From: Okapia johnstoni
Taxonomy: Eukaryota; Chordata; Mammalia; Artiodactyla; Giraffidae
Direction: 5' to 3'
Length of the DNA stretch: 64,000 nucleotides
NCBI GenBank assembly: GCA_024291935.2
Contig: CM044314.1
Location: 25,270,001-25,334,000 of the forward strand
Part shown: piece by piece, positions 44,936 through 55,683 of the stretch
Layout: the number at the start of each line of letters is the position of its first letter
Position numbering within the stretch: the first letter of the stretch is position 1
Position numbers and translations under genes: made by a program
Notes under the pieces: model-generated
What the model was told of the DNA's origin: nothing
Seen by the model: the letters and a program-made list of their open reading frames with translations, nothing else
The model's database searches: none

Positions 44936-45259
44936 CTACATGATCTGCAGCCTGGGGCCAGGCATGCTGACCACAGTTGGCCGGAAGAACACAGGGAGGG
45001 CTGGCGCATCTGCTGCACCCAGGCTTGGCCCCCCGTTGAGGCTCCGGTTGCCTGCCTGGGCTGCCCAGGGACCCCAGGACACTGGAGCTGGGATCAGGCT
45101 TCCATACTGGCCCAAAGGTGGGGCTGGGATGCAGGAGAGGGCAGTACCTGGCATGGGCACAGGAAGGGCTGAGGCAGCTCCAGGAATGACCACGGTGGGT
45201 ACAGGGCTGGGTAGCGGGGCCAGACATGGCATCCCCATTGCTGTTCGAGATGTGCTCAT
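44936..45259 (-). other. candidate terminal coding exon, proline-rich, unidentified
   Basis: A good acceptor ('catgtttcttgtcttgtag', minus strand, AG at 45260-45261) opens into a 107-codon frame closing with TAG. The predicted peptide is rich in P, A, V and G ('LAPLPSPVPTVVIPG', 'GQYGSLIPAPVSWGPW'), the look of a low-complexity C-terminal tail of a nuclear or adaptor protein. An alternative frame through the same exon is also open. I do not recognise it, and the start codon in this frame may be incidental. Single-gene status is unproven. Confidence 0.35.
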
Positions 45260-45261
45260 CT

Positions 45262-45755
45262 ACAAGACAAGAAACATGGCTTCAATCAGCTAGCATCACT
45301 CAGTGGCCTTGGGGGTCCCTGCAGTTTCTCCATCCTCAGGAGAGGGTAGTCTCAGGACCGGCCCTGGGGCACCTTTTAATGGCAGACATCAGAGTGAAAG
45401 TGTGGGGCAAGAAGGCAGCCACATGCCGTGAATGTCCACAGGCCAGAGTGGGCTTCAAAGCAGACCTGGCAGGACCTAAACCCTGAGTCACAGTGAGGGA
45501 ACTACACACTCCCTCCCAAAGGCCTCCTGCTTGACTAGTCAGTGCCATTATGGGAGGTCCAGAACAGCTGGGAGCTCTGTAGGGTGGTGTGCCCAGAGAT
45601 CTGGAGTCGGGGGCAGGGAGGCTCCTCTGCTCCCTGCACCTCAGGTACAGCCCCAGAAGAGAAGCAGCACAAGGACAGGAAATGAGCTGCGATGGTTAGT
45701 GAGACCAATATGGCCATGATGCAGAAACCTGATGAAGCTACTGCAAGAAAAGAGA
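45262..45755. other. GC-rich, unassigned
   Basis: A second acceptor-like site on the minus strand ('tctcttttcttgcag', about 45740-45754) precedes an open stretch, but the frame has no recognisable domain and no donor partner was established. Confidence 0.4.
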
Positions 45756-48177
45756 TTACGGACCAATAGCCATCACACTCTCTAGACAAAATGTTGGCAG
45801 ATAGAACCAAGCAACTATAAAAAAAAAAAAAAAGATAAAACATCAGAGCCAAGTGAGGTTTTGCCCCACGAATGCAATGATGTTGTCCCAGCAAAAATCA
45901 CTGCATCTCACCACGGTTACACACCAAAGGAGAATTCCATGTGATGCTCCCCACAGATGCAGGGGGAGTATCTGAGAAGTTCCACACTCCTTCACAGAAA
46001 GCACAGGGGCTGAAGCTGGAGGGTCCCTCCTCCATCTGGAAGGGCCTCTGTAGAACCCACAGCCAACCCTGTGCCAATGGTGAAATGCCAAATGTATTTC
46101 CCCTTGCCCCTAGCCAACACTGTATGGGAAAGCTCCAGCCAATAAAAGAAAAGGAATAAGGAACACAGACTGAAAAGAAGAAGGAAAACCATCCTTATTT
46201 GCAGACAACAAGACGGTGTATGGAGAAAACCAAAAAGAGCAGACAAACCAATTTCTAGAACTAAGAAATAAATTTAGCAAGATTGCAGGATACAAGGTAC
46301 AAAAAATAACCATATTTCTATATACTACCAACATAATTTGTAAAAGAATATTTTAAAGCAATAAAATTTATAATCACATTCCAAAATATCAACTATCTCA
46401 GGTTAAATTTAATGAAAGACGTGTAACATCTTTACGTTGAAAACTACAAAACTTCACTGAGAGAAAATTAGACATAAACAAAGAAATGTCAGGTTTATAA
46501 TAGACTCGCTACTGTTAACGTGTCAAGTCTTACCCAGATGATCAACAGACTTAATACAATCAGAATAAAAATCCAATAAGGCTATTTTGTAGATATATAC
46601 AGGCTGTTTCTCAAATGCAGATGGAATTATTAATGACCTAGAAAAATCAAGAAATTCTTGGAGGACAAATAAGAAGTATTAACAGATACAAACTATACAT
46701 AAAAAGATAAGCATCAAGAATTTACTGTGTAACACAGAATTATACATGATATCTTGAAATAATGTATAATGGAATACAATTTGAAAAAACAAATAAATGG
46801 CCACTAGCTAAGCCTTCAGCAAACAAAACCAGCAAATGCTGGGGAAGGCAGGACTCTTTTCCAGAGTTATCATTTATAATATTTGGATGTCCAGTTTTCA
46901 CCAAGAAATCACAACTATTTACTCACAGAAAATGGAAAGTATGATCCATACAACGGTGAAAACTCATTAATAGAAACCGTCCCTGAAGAAGTCTAGACAC
47001 TGTACTTATAAAATAAAGACTTTAAATCAAACTGTTTTAAATACGTTCAAAGAATTATAGGAAAACATGGACAAAAAGGAAATCAGGATAATGATGCATG
47101 AACAACATGAGAATATAAATAAAGTCAAAGAAGTTATAAAAGGAAACAAATATTAGAGCTGAAATATTAGAGCTAAAAAGGATAATAACTGAAATTCAAA
47201 TTCCACTAGAGGAGCTCAAAAGCAGATCTAAGCAGGCAGAAAAAGAATCAGCAAACTTGAGACCATATAATTGAAATAGTCAATTCTGAGAAACAAAGAA
47301 AAAAAAAGAAGAAGACAAGTGTACAGAGCCTATCAAGAAGAGAAAACTAAAGATAGTAAAAAATACTTGAAGTACAGAAAGAAAAGACAGTCAACCAAGA
47401 TTCTATAGTGAGCAGGTTGAAGGAGAAATTAAGACTTCTGGATAAACAAAAACAAAGGTAGGTTGTCACTAAAAAATCTGCCTCACAAGAAATGCTAAAC
47501 AAAAAACTTTCGTTTCAGGTTGAAATGAAAGGGTAATAGACAATAACTCAAAAGTCATGAGAAGAAATAAATGAAGCAACTACCTAGCTAAATATATGTA
47601 AGCCAATACTATTTTAATTTTGGTTTTATTTTTCCCTTATATGATTTAAAAGGCAAATGCATTATATGACAATTATAAATCCATGTGAATGGGCACACAA
47701 TGTATAAAGATGCCATCTGTGCAAAAACACAAAGGAGAAGGGATGGAGACATACAGAAGTAAAGTGTTCTTGCACTACTGAAACAAGGTGGTATTATTCA
47801 AATAAAGCTGTTATAAGGTTAAGATTTTAATTGTAACCCCCCCTAAGGTAACCAATAAGAAAATAAAAATATATACAGAAAAGTTAAAAAGGGAGGGAAT
47901 CAAAACAACACACTACAAAAAAAAAAAAAACTAAAACCTTTTAAAAGGCAATAATGAAGTAATTGAGGAATAAAAACCTGTAAGACATACAGAAAGAAAA
48001 AAAAAAAAACAGTAGAAATCCTTTACTATCCGTAATTACTTTTAATGTAAATGGATTGAAATCTCCAAATAAAAGATTGGCAGACTGGATAAAAAAGCAC
48101 AGCTGATCTATATGCTCACTTTAGATACAAAACACTCACTTTAGATACAAAAACACAGATGTTGAAAGTAAAAGGAT
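45756..48177 (+). mobile_element. old L1 LINE pieces (ORF2 3' part, then 5' UTR/ORF1/ORF2 start)
   Basis: 46140-46700 resembles the late reverse transcriptase region ('gcaagattgcaggatacaag'). From about 46830 a second old L1 starts, with 5' region and ORF1 related to 215-1700, and reaches the ORF2 endonuclease at about 48030-48177 ('taaatggattgaaatctcca'). A 20-base tandem duplication lies at 48115-48155. Everything is decayed. Confidence 0.72.
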
Positions 48178-50455
48178 GGGGAAGAGGAGACCAAGATGGC
48201 AGAGCAGGAAGATGATGCCAACCTCACCTTCCCCCATGAGCACATCAAAAATACATCTAATATGTGGAGCAACTCTCTCTGAAAATAAACTGGAAATGGA
48301 AAGAAAAATTCTTCTGAAACAAAAGCTGTAAAAGAAAGAGCCATATGAGTCACTTAAGAAGGGAAAAGAGCTATCAGGCTGGGATCTGGGCCCACAGAAG
48401 AGAAGGGTGATACGTGGTGGTCAGTAGGAGATCTCTCCTGGTGGTGATTTGACCTACATATTTGGTACTTCAGCTCTGGGGTCCAACGTGCTGACATTTA
48501 CAGTATAGGAATTCCAGAAGGATAGAAGCCTTCTTCAGTGGTCTGAAAATCAACTGGACTTCTAGGAGGGTGAGAAACCTAGAAACCTAGACCCAAGCTT
48601 GCTTACTCCCAGGAATGAAGTGTAGGATGGCGTTCTGGAGAGTTTCATGAAACTGCCTAGCATGTGCCCAGCCCCTCTACCTCTGGAGATTTCCCACCAG
48701 GTTGAAAGCTACCATTGCTAAGGAGAGTGTGTAGCTGGGGGTGGAGCTGGCTCAAACCTAACCTTGCATATAATTGGGGCAATTACAGCCACTGTTGGTA
48801 CTCAGAGGCAGCAGCTCAGGAGCTGATTGGAGCTGACTAGTCTGCTCGGACTGACCCAGTGTACACCCTGCCCCACACTTGGTGCCCACTGCAGCCCTTT
48901 CTGCTCTGGCACTGTGCCTCCTGGGGCAAAAGTGCCATTTCTAGGAGAGGGCAGAGTGCACACTTAGAGGGAAAGCAACCAGCTCGGATACCACCCCTGC
49001 TTCAGCACCTGGGGACAAGGGCTGAAGCACTTGCTGAAGCACCCCTGATAGGGTAGTGATGACCACTCAGCATAGAAGAAGCTTCAGCTCACACTTGGCT
49101 ATGGCTCTAGTCCCTCCACCTCCAGCCCCATCACCCACCAGGTGATACCAGACAGCAAACCGTGGGGGGAGACATGATCCATGCTCACATCAGATCCAGC
49201 TCTCACATCAAAACTACTGAGCACAGGCAGACAGCACAGAGATGCTTCCACATAAGTACAACACATCAAGACCAGGATAGGGAACAGTTTCACCTAATTT
49301 CACAGCAAGAGAAAATGCTAAGCAAAGTGAGAAAACAAAGGAATGTCTTTCAAATGAAAGAACAATGAAAAAACCACCAATAAGAACAGAGAGAATTTAC
49401 CAGATAATGAGTTCAAAGCATTGGTAATAAGAATGTTAAACAAACCAGGGAAAAAGAACAGACGAACACAGAGAGAATTTTAACAAGGAACTAGAAAGTA
49501 CAAAAACCCGTCAGAATTGAAGAATGAAATAACTAAAATGAAAAGCATACTAGAAAGAATTAAGAGAAGACTAAGTAATAGAGAAGAATGTATAAGTGAT
49601 CTGGAATACAGAATAATGGAAATCACCCAATGAGAATGGTAAAAAGATAAACAAACTTTTAAAATATAAGAATAGTTTAAGGAACCTCTGAGACAACATC
49701 AAGTATGCTAATATTCACATTATAGAGGTTCCAGAAGAGAAGAGAGAGAGTGAAGAGGGTTGAAAATGTACTTAATGAAATTATGGCTGAAAATTTCCTG
49801 AACCTGAAGAAGGAAACAGATATCCAGGTATTCAGAGTATTCCAAACAAGATGAACTGAGAGATACAGACCAAGATGTATTATAGTTAAAATGAGAAAAG
49901 TTAAATTAAAGATAAAAATCATAAGTAGCCAGAGAAAAAGTCACATAAAGTCACATACAAAGGAATACCCTTAAGTCTATCAGCTGATTTTTCTGAAGAA
50001 ACTTTGCAGGCCAAAAGGGAATGGCATGACATACTCAGAGTAATAAAAGGGAAAAACCTACAACTAGGATTATTTCCAGCAAGACTATCATTCAGAATTG
50101 AAAGGGAAATAAAAAACTTCTCAAATAAGGAAAAACTAAAGGAGTTTATCAATATTGTATTACAGACTCTATGGGAGAGGGAGAGGGTAGAATGATATGG
50201 GAGAATGCCAATGAAGCATGTAAATTATCATATGTGAAATGAATCACCAGTCCAGGTTCGATGCATGATATAAGGTACTCAGGGCTGGTGCACCGGGATG
50301 ACCCGGAGGGATGGGAAGGGGAGGGAGGTGGGAGGGGGGTTGTGGAAGGGGAACACATGTACACCCATGGTGGATTCATGTCAATGTATGGCAAAACAAA
50401 TACAATCTTGTAAAGTTTAAAAATAGATAAATAAACTAATTTAAATTAAAAAAAA
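48178..50455 (+). mobile_element. ruminant L1 with ORF2 deleted
   Basis: It starts with an L1 5' end ('gaggagaccaagatggcaga') and continues through about 1.2 kb of 5' UTR. ORF1 sequence occupies about 49370-50160, ending near 'ggagtttatcaatattgtat'. It then passes directly into the 3' UTR at about 50163 ('gggagagggagagggtagaa') and an A-rich end at 50440-50452. The whole of ORF2 (normally about 3.8 kb) is absent. ORF1 frames are broken. Structurally it resembles half-L1 (HAL1-like) elements. Confidence 0.7.
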
Positions 50456-50538
50456 ATACTAAACCAATCCTAAAAGTAGTCTTAAATTGTTTTCCCCACG
50501 TGGAAAAGAAAGAGGTACAACAAGATGTAAGAATTAAT

Positions 50539-50682
50539 CAGTTCAGTTAGGTTTGATCACTCAGTAGTGACTGATGTCTGACTCTTTGAGACCCCATGGA
50601 TTGCAGTATGCCAGGCTTCCCTGTCCATTACCAACTCCTGGAGTTTGCTCAAACTCATATCCATGAGTCAGTGATGCCAGTA
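50539..50682 (-). mobile_element. BovB 3'-tail fragment (about 140 bases)
   Basis: On the plus strand it starts 'cagttcagttaggtttgatc' and ends 'catgagtcagtgatgccag', the BovB 3' end in antisense. 50456-50538, just before it, holds nothing I recognise. Confidence 0.85.
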
Positions 50683-51022
50683 AGAATTTATAGGAAAGGA
50701 AAAACCCCACAAGTAAACACAATATATAGTTAAGGCTGTGGGTCAATCACTCAACATAAGCTAGTACAAAGATTAAAAGACAAAAGTTAGAAAATCCACT
50801 ATAACTACAATAAACAATGTATATACATGAAGATGTAAAATATGACATCAAAAACACAAAACATAGGGGAGGGTAGTAAAGTGTTCTTTCAAATGTATTT
50901 AAACTTAAATGGCTACCAGTTTAAAAAAGTAGACATATAGGTCAACATATATGAACCTCATGGTAACCACAAATCAAAATACTACAATGGATACACAAAA
51001 AATAGGGAGAAAGTAACACAAG
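50683..51022 (+). mobile_element. old L1 LINE, between ORF1 and ORF2
   Basis: The L1 linker-type sequence ('catggtaaccacaaatcaaa', 'gatacacaaaaaatagggag') is interrupted at 51023 by BovB and resumes at 53487. Confidence 0.7.
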
Positions 51023-51334
51023 AACTTTTTAGAACTAACACCCAAAAAAGATGTCCTTTTCATTATAGGGGACTGGAATGCAAAAGTAGGAAGTCAGGAA
51101 ACACCTGGCGTAACAGGCAAATTTGGCCTTGGAGTACAGAATGAAGCAGGGCAAAGGCTAATAGAGTTTTGCCAAGAGAACGCACTGGTCATAGCAAACA
51201 CCCTCTTCCAACAACACAAGACAAGACTCCACACATGGACATCACCAGATGGTCAACAGCAAAATCAGATTGATTATATTTTTTGCAGCCAAAGATGGAA
51301 AAGCTCTATACAGACAGCCAAAACGAGACCGGGA

Positions 51335-51706
51335 GTGGACTGTGGCTCAGATCATGAACTCCTTATGGCCAAATTCAGACTTAAATTGAAGAAAGTAGGG
51401 AAAACCACTAGACCATTCATGTATGACCTAAATCAAATCCCTTATGATTATAGAGTGGAAATGAGAAATAGATTTAAGGGACTAGATCTGATAGAGTGCC
51501 TGATGAACTATGGGCAGAGGTTCGTGACATTGTACAGGAGACAGGGATCAAGACGATCCCCACGGAAAAGAAATGCAAAAAAGCAAAATGGCTGTCAGAG
51601 GAGGCCTTACAAATGCTGGGAAAAGAAGAGAACTGAAAAGCAAAGGAGAAAAGGAAAGATATTCCCATCTGAATGCAGAGTTCCAAAGAATAGCAAGGAG
51701 AGATAA
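51335..51706 (+). pseudogene. BovB endonuclease C-terminus and linker remnant
   Basis: The frame begins 'MDCGSDHELLMAKFRLKLKK', carrying the conserved 'SDH' active-site motif of AP-type endonucleases near residue 5, followed by 'RNRFKGLDLIE'. A 4-base deletion near 51495 shifts the frame, so the C-terminal half of this frame is not native. Upstream, 51060-51335 still shows 'GDWNAKVG' and 'WTSPDGQ' regions in frame. Activity is lost. Confidence 0.85.
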
Positions 51707-52077
51707 GAAAGCCTTCCTCAGTGATCAGTGCAAAGAAACAGAGGATAACAACTGAATGGGAAAGACTAGAGATCTCTTCAAGACAATTAGAGATACCAAG
51801 GGAACATTTCATGCAAAGATGGACTCAATAAAGGACAGAAATGGTATGTACCTAATAGAAGCAGAAGATATTAAGAAGAGGTGGCAAGAATACACAGAAG
51901 AACTGTACAAAAAAGATCTTCACAACCAAGATAATCACGATGGTGTGATTCACTCACCTAGAGCCAGACATCCTGGAATGTGAAGTCAAGTGGGCCTTAG
52001 AAAGCATCACTACGAACAAAGCTAGTGGAGGTGATGGAATTCCAGTTGAGCTATTTCAAATCCTGAAAGATGATGCT

Positions 52078-52605
52078 GTGAAAGTGCTGCACTCAATATG
52101 CCAGCAAATTTGGACAACTCAGCAGTGGCCACAGGACTGGAAAAGGTCAGTTTTCATTCCAATCCCAAAGAAAGGCAATGCCAAAGAATGCTCAAACCAC
52201 TGCACAATTGCACTCATCTCACACGCTAGTAAAGTAATGCTCAAAATTCTCCAAGCCAGGCTTCAGCAATACGTGAACCATGAACTTCCAGATGTTCAAG
52301 CTGGTTTTAGAAAAGGCAGAGATCAAATTGCCAACATCCACTGGATAATCGAAAAAGCAAGAGAGTTCCAGAAAAACATCTATTTCTGCTTTATTGACTA
52401 TGCCAAAGCCTTTGACTGTGTGGATCACAATAAACTGTGGAAAATTCTGAAAGAGATGGGAATACCAGACCATCTGACCTGTCTCTTGAGAAACCTGTAT
52501 GCAGGTCAGGAAGCAACAGTTAGAACTGGACATGGAACAACAGACTGGTTCCAAATAAGGAAAAGGAGTACGTCAAGGCTGTATACTGTCACCCTGCTTA
52601 TTTAA
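52078..52605 (+). pseudogene. BovB reverse transcriptase remnant, N-terminal half
   Basis: The 175-codon frame contains 'WPQDWKRSVFIPIPKKGNAK' (about residue 18), 'FRKGRDQIANIHWIIEKARE' (about 77, three residues shorter than siblings because of the 9-base deletion) and motif A 'FCFIDYAKAFDCVDHNKLW' (about 99). After 'TTDWFQI' a 1-base insertion at about 52556 throws the frame off, just before motif B. Confidence 0.92.
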
Positions 52606-52624
52606 CTTATATGCAGAGTACATC

Positions 52625-53260
52625 ATGAGAAACGCTGGGCTGGAAGAAGCACAAGCTGGAATCAAGATTGCCGGGAGAAATATCAATAACCTCAGATGTG
52701 CAGATGATACCACCCTTATGGCAGAAAATGAAGAAGAACTAAAGAGCCTCTTGATGAAAGTGAAAGAGGAGAAAGAAAAAGTTGGCTTTAAGCTCCACGT
52801 TCAGAAAACTAAGATCATGGCATCTGGTCCCATCACTTCATGGGAAATAGATGGGGAAACAGTGGAAACAGTGTCAGACTTTTTATTTTTGGGCTCCAAA
52901 ATCACTGCTGATGGTGATTGCAGCCATGAAATTAAAAGACGCTTACTCCTTGGAAGGAAGGTTATGACCAACCTAGATAGCATATTTAAAAGCAGAGACA
53001 TTACTTTGCCAACAAAGGTCCATCTAGTCAAGGCTATGGTCTTTCCAGTGGTCATGTATGGATGTGAGAGTTGGACTGTGAGGAAAGCTGAGCGCCGAAG
53101 AATTGATGCTTTTGAACTGTGGTGTTGGAGAAGACTCTTGAGAGTCCCTTGGACTGCAAGAAGATCCAACCAGCCCATCCTAAAGGAGATCAGTCCTGAA
53201 TATTCATTGGAAGGACTGATGTTGAAGCTGAAACTCCAATACTTTGGCCACCTCATGTGA
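52625..53260 (+). pseudogene. BovB reverse transcriptase C-terminal half and tail domain
   Basis: The 211-codon frame is the longest BovB piece of the C-terminal side. Motif C reads 'LRCADDTTLMAENEEE': the two catalytic Asp are kept but the usual Tyr before them is Cys (TAT to TGT near 52697). The thumb and C-terminal domain '[20 protein letters not shown]' and '[20 protein letters not shown]' follow. It ends after 'LQYFGHLM', where the Arg codon CGA of other copies is TGA at 53258-53260. Confidence 0.92.
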
Positions 53261-53706
53261 AGAGTTGACTCATTGGAAAAGACCCTAATGCTGGGAAGGA
53301 TTGGGGACAGGAGGAGAAGGGGATGACAGAAGATGAGATGGTTGGATGGCATCATCGACTCGATGGATATAGGTTTGGGTAAACTCCGGGAGTTGGTGAT
53401 GGACAGGGAGGCCTGGCGTGCTGTGATTCATGGGGTCGCAAAGAGTCGGACACGACTGAGCGACTGAAATGAACTGAACTGAACTGAACACAAGCATATC
53501 ACTAAAGAAAATCATCAAATCAAAGGGAAGAAACTAAAGGAAGAAGAAAAGAATATAGAATGACAAAAACAATCAGAAAACAAGTAACAAAATAGCAGTT
53601 AAATACACACCTATATATAATCACTTTAAATGTTTCAATCAAAACACAGAGCAGATAACTGGACCCATTGGTGTGCAAGGGATTCTCTTTAAAGACACAC
53701 AGACTA

Positions 53707-54045
53707 GGATTTCCCTGGTAATCTAGTTATTAAGAATCCATCTGTCAGTGCAGGGGTCATGGGTTTGATCCCTGGTCCAGGAAGATTCTACATGCTGTGG
53801 GGCTACTAAGCCTGTGTGCCACAACTACTGAGCCCATGTGCTGCAACTACTGAGCCAACATGCCTACAACTACTGAAGACTAAGTCTAGAGATTGAGCTC
53901 TGCAATGAAAGAAGTCACTGCAATGAAAAGCCTATGCACTGCAACTAGAGAGTAGACCCTGCTCACCACAACTAGAGAAAGCCTGCATGGAGCAATGAAG
54001 ACACAGCACAGGCAAAAAATAAATTAAAATAAATAAAATTTTCAA
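53707..54045 (+). mobile_element. CHR SINE
   Basis: The tRNA-like head ('ttaagaatccatctgtcagt', 'gggtttgatccctggtccag') and repeated 'caactactgagcc'-type body end in an A-rich tail (54015-54045). It is flanked by 'gacacacagacta' / 'gatacgcagacta', a probable target-site duplication. Confidence 0.9.
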
Positions 54046-55414
54046 AAGATACGCAGACTATTTTTCATGCAAATGAAAATAACAAGAAAGCCTGTATCAA
54101 TACTTACATCTTACAAATAAGACTTTAAAGGAAAGTCCATAAAAAAGAAAACAAAGAGCATTATATAATGATATAGTGATCAATTAAAAAAAAAGAATAT
54201 AACATTCATTAATACATATGCATCCCATATAGGTGCAACTAAATTTATGGAAAACAAATATTAACAGACATAAAAACAAGAAACTGACAATAACAGAAAA
54301 ATAGTAGGAGAGTTTAACACTCCACTTACATCAAGAGACAGATTCAAACAGATGGAAAATCAATAAGGAAACAGTGGTCTTAAATGACACACTAGACCAG
54401 ATGTACATAATAGATATATATATATATATAGGACATCCCCAAACAGCAGAATGCACATTCTTTTCAAGTTCACATGGAAATGTGCTCCAGGACAGATCAC
54501 AGACTAGGCCACAAAACAAGTCTCAATAAATATAAGAACACTGAAATTACATCATGCTTTTTTTTCCCCAACCACAACAGTGTGAAACTAGAAACCAATT
54601 ACTGGAAGAAGAAAAAACACAAACACATGGAGCCTAAATACCGTGTCTTTAAAAGAAACAATAGGTCAGTGAAGAAGTTAAAGATGAAATCAGAAAAAAA
54701 GAGAGAAATAAAAACAAAAACACTCCTTTGTACCACTGATGTGATGCAGCAAAAGTAGATGTAATAAGGGAGATTATAATGATACATTCATATCTGAGCA
54801 TACAAGAAAAATCAAGCTATCTTCCACCTACATGAATTAGAAAAAGAACAAAGCTAAAGTCATCACAAGAATAATTGAGGCATCATTTTAAAATAATATT
54901 TTTATTGATCTTTATTGAAAATAATAAAGATCAGAGAGGAAATGAAAAAATAGAGACAAAAATTAGAAAAGATCAATGGAAGCAAGAGCTGATTTTTTAA
55001 AAGGATAAACAAAATTGATAAGCTTTTAGCTAGGCTCATTAAGAAAAAAAGAGAATTCAAATAAGCAAAGTAAGATAGGAAAGAGAAGATTACAACCAAT
55101 ATCAGTGAAACACAATACTGTCAGAGAATATTATAGACAGTTATATGCCAACAAACTGAACAACCTAGAAGGAATGGATAAATATCTGAAAAACACAAAG
55201 TATTCAAAGACTGAATCAGAAAGAAATAAATAAACTGAACAGATCAATAAGAAATTGAATTAGTGTTCAAAAAAAAAAAAAACTCCCAGCAAACAAAAGT
55301 CCAGGAACAGATAGCTTCCCAGGGAAATTCTACCAAATGTAATAAGAAGAGCTAGTAGTAGCATCACAAACAATTCCAATAAATGAAGAGGACAGAACAC
55401 TCCAAAATTCATTC

Positions 55415-55683
55415 TGCTGCTGCTAAGTTGCTTCAGTCGTGTCCGACTCTGTGCGACCCCATAGACGGCAGCCCACCAGGCTCCCCGGCCCCTGGGATTC
55501 TCCAGGCAAGAACACTGGAGTGGGTTGCCATTTCCTTCTCCAATGCATGAGAGTGAAAAGTAAAAGTGAAGTCGCTCAGTCGTGTCCGACTTTTAGCGCC
55601 CCCATGGACTGCAGCCTACCAGGCTCCTCCGTCCATGGGATTTTCCAGGCAAGAGTACTGGAGTGGGGTGCCATTGCCTTCTA
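55415..55683 (-). mobile_element. Bov-A2 dimeric SINE
   Basis: A (CTG)n-type start is followed by two Bov-A units in reverse complement (55425-55540 and 55570-55683) joined by a 'gagtgaaaagtaaaagtgaa' linker. Host L1 flanks it. The 131-codon frame here is SINE plus L1. Confidence 0.92.

Larger units (their letters stand above)
51023..53486 (+). mobile_element. BovB LINE, 5'-truncated, about 2.46 kb, best preserved copy
   Basis: It starts in the endonuclease domain and runs to the 'gaactgaactgaactg' tail. An 8-base duplication 'aacacaag' lies at 51015-51022 and 53487-53494, and host L1 rejoins exactly. Lesions are few: a 4-base deletion near 51495, an Arg-to-stop change at 51753, a 1-base insertion near 51948, a 9-base in-frame deletion near 52319 and a 1-base insertion near 52556. 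This suggests it is the youngest BovB in the window. Confidence 0.96.

Noticed and set aside
44766..45227. 153-codon minus-strand frame as a gene
   Set aside because: It is the alternative frame of the candidate exon 44936-45259 and runs through presumed 3' UTR; at most one can be real and neither is recognised.
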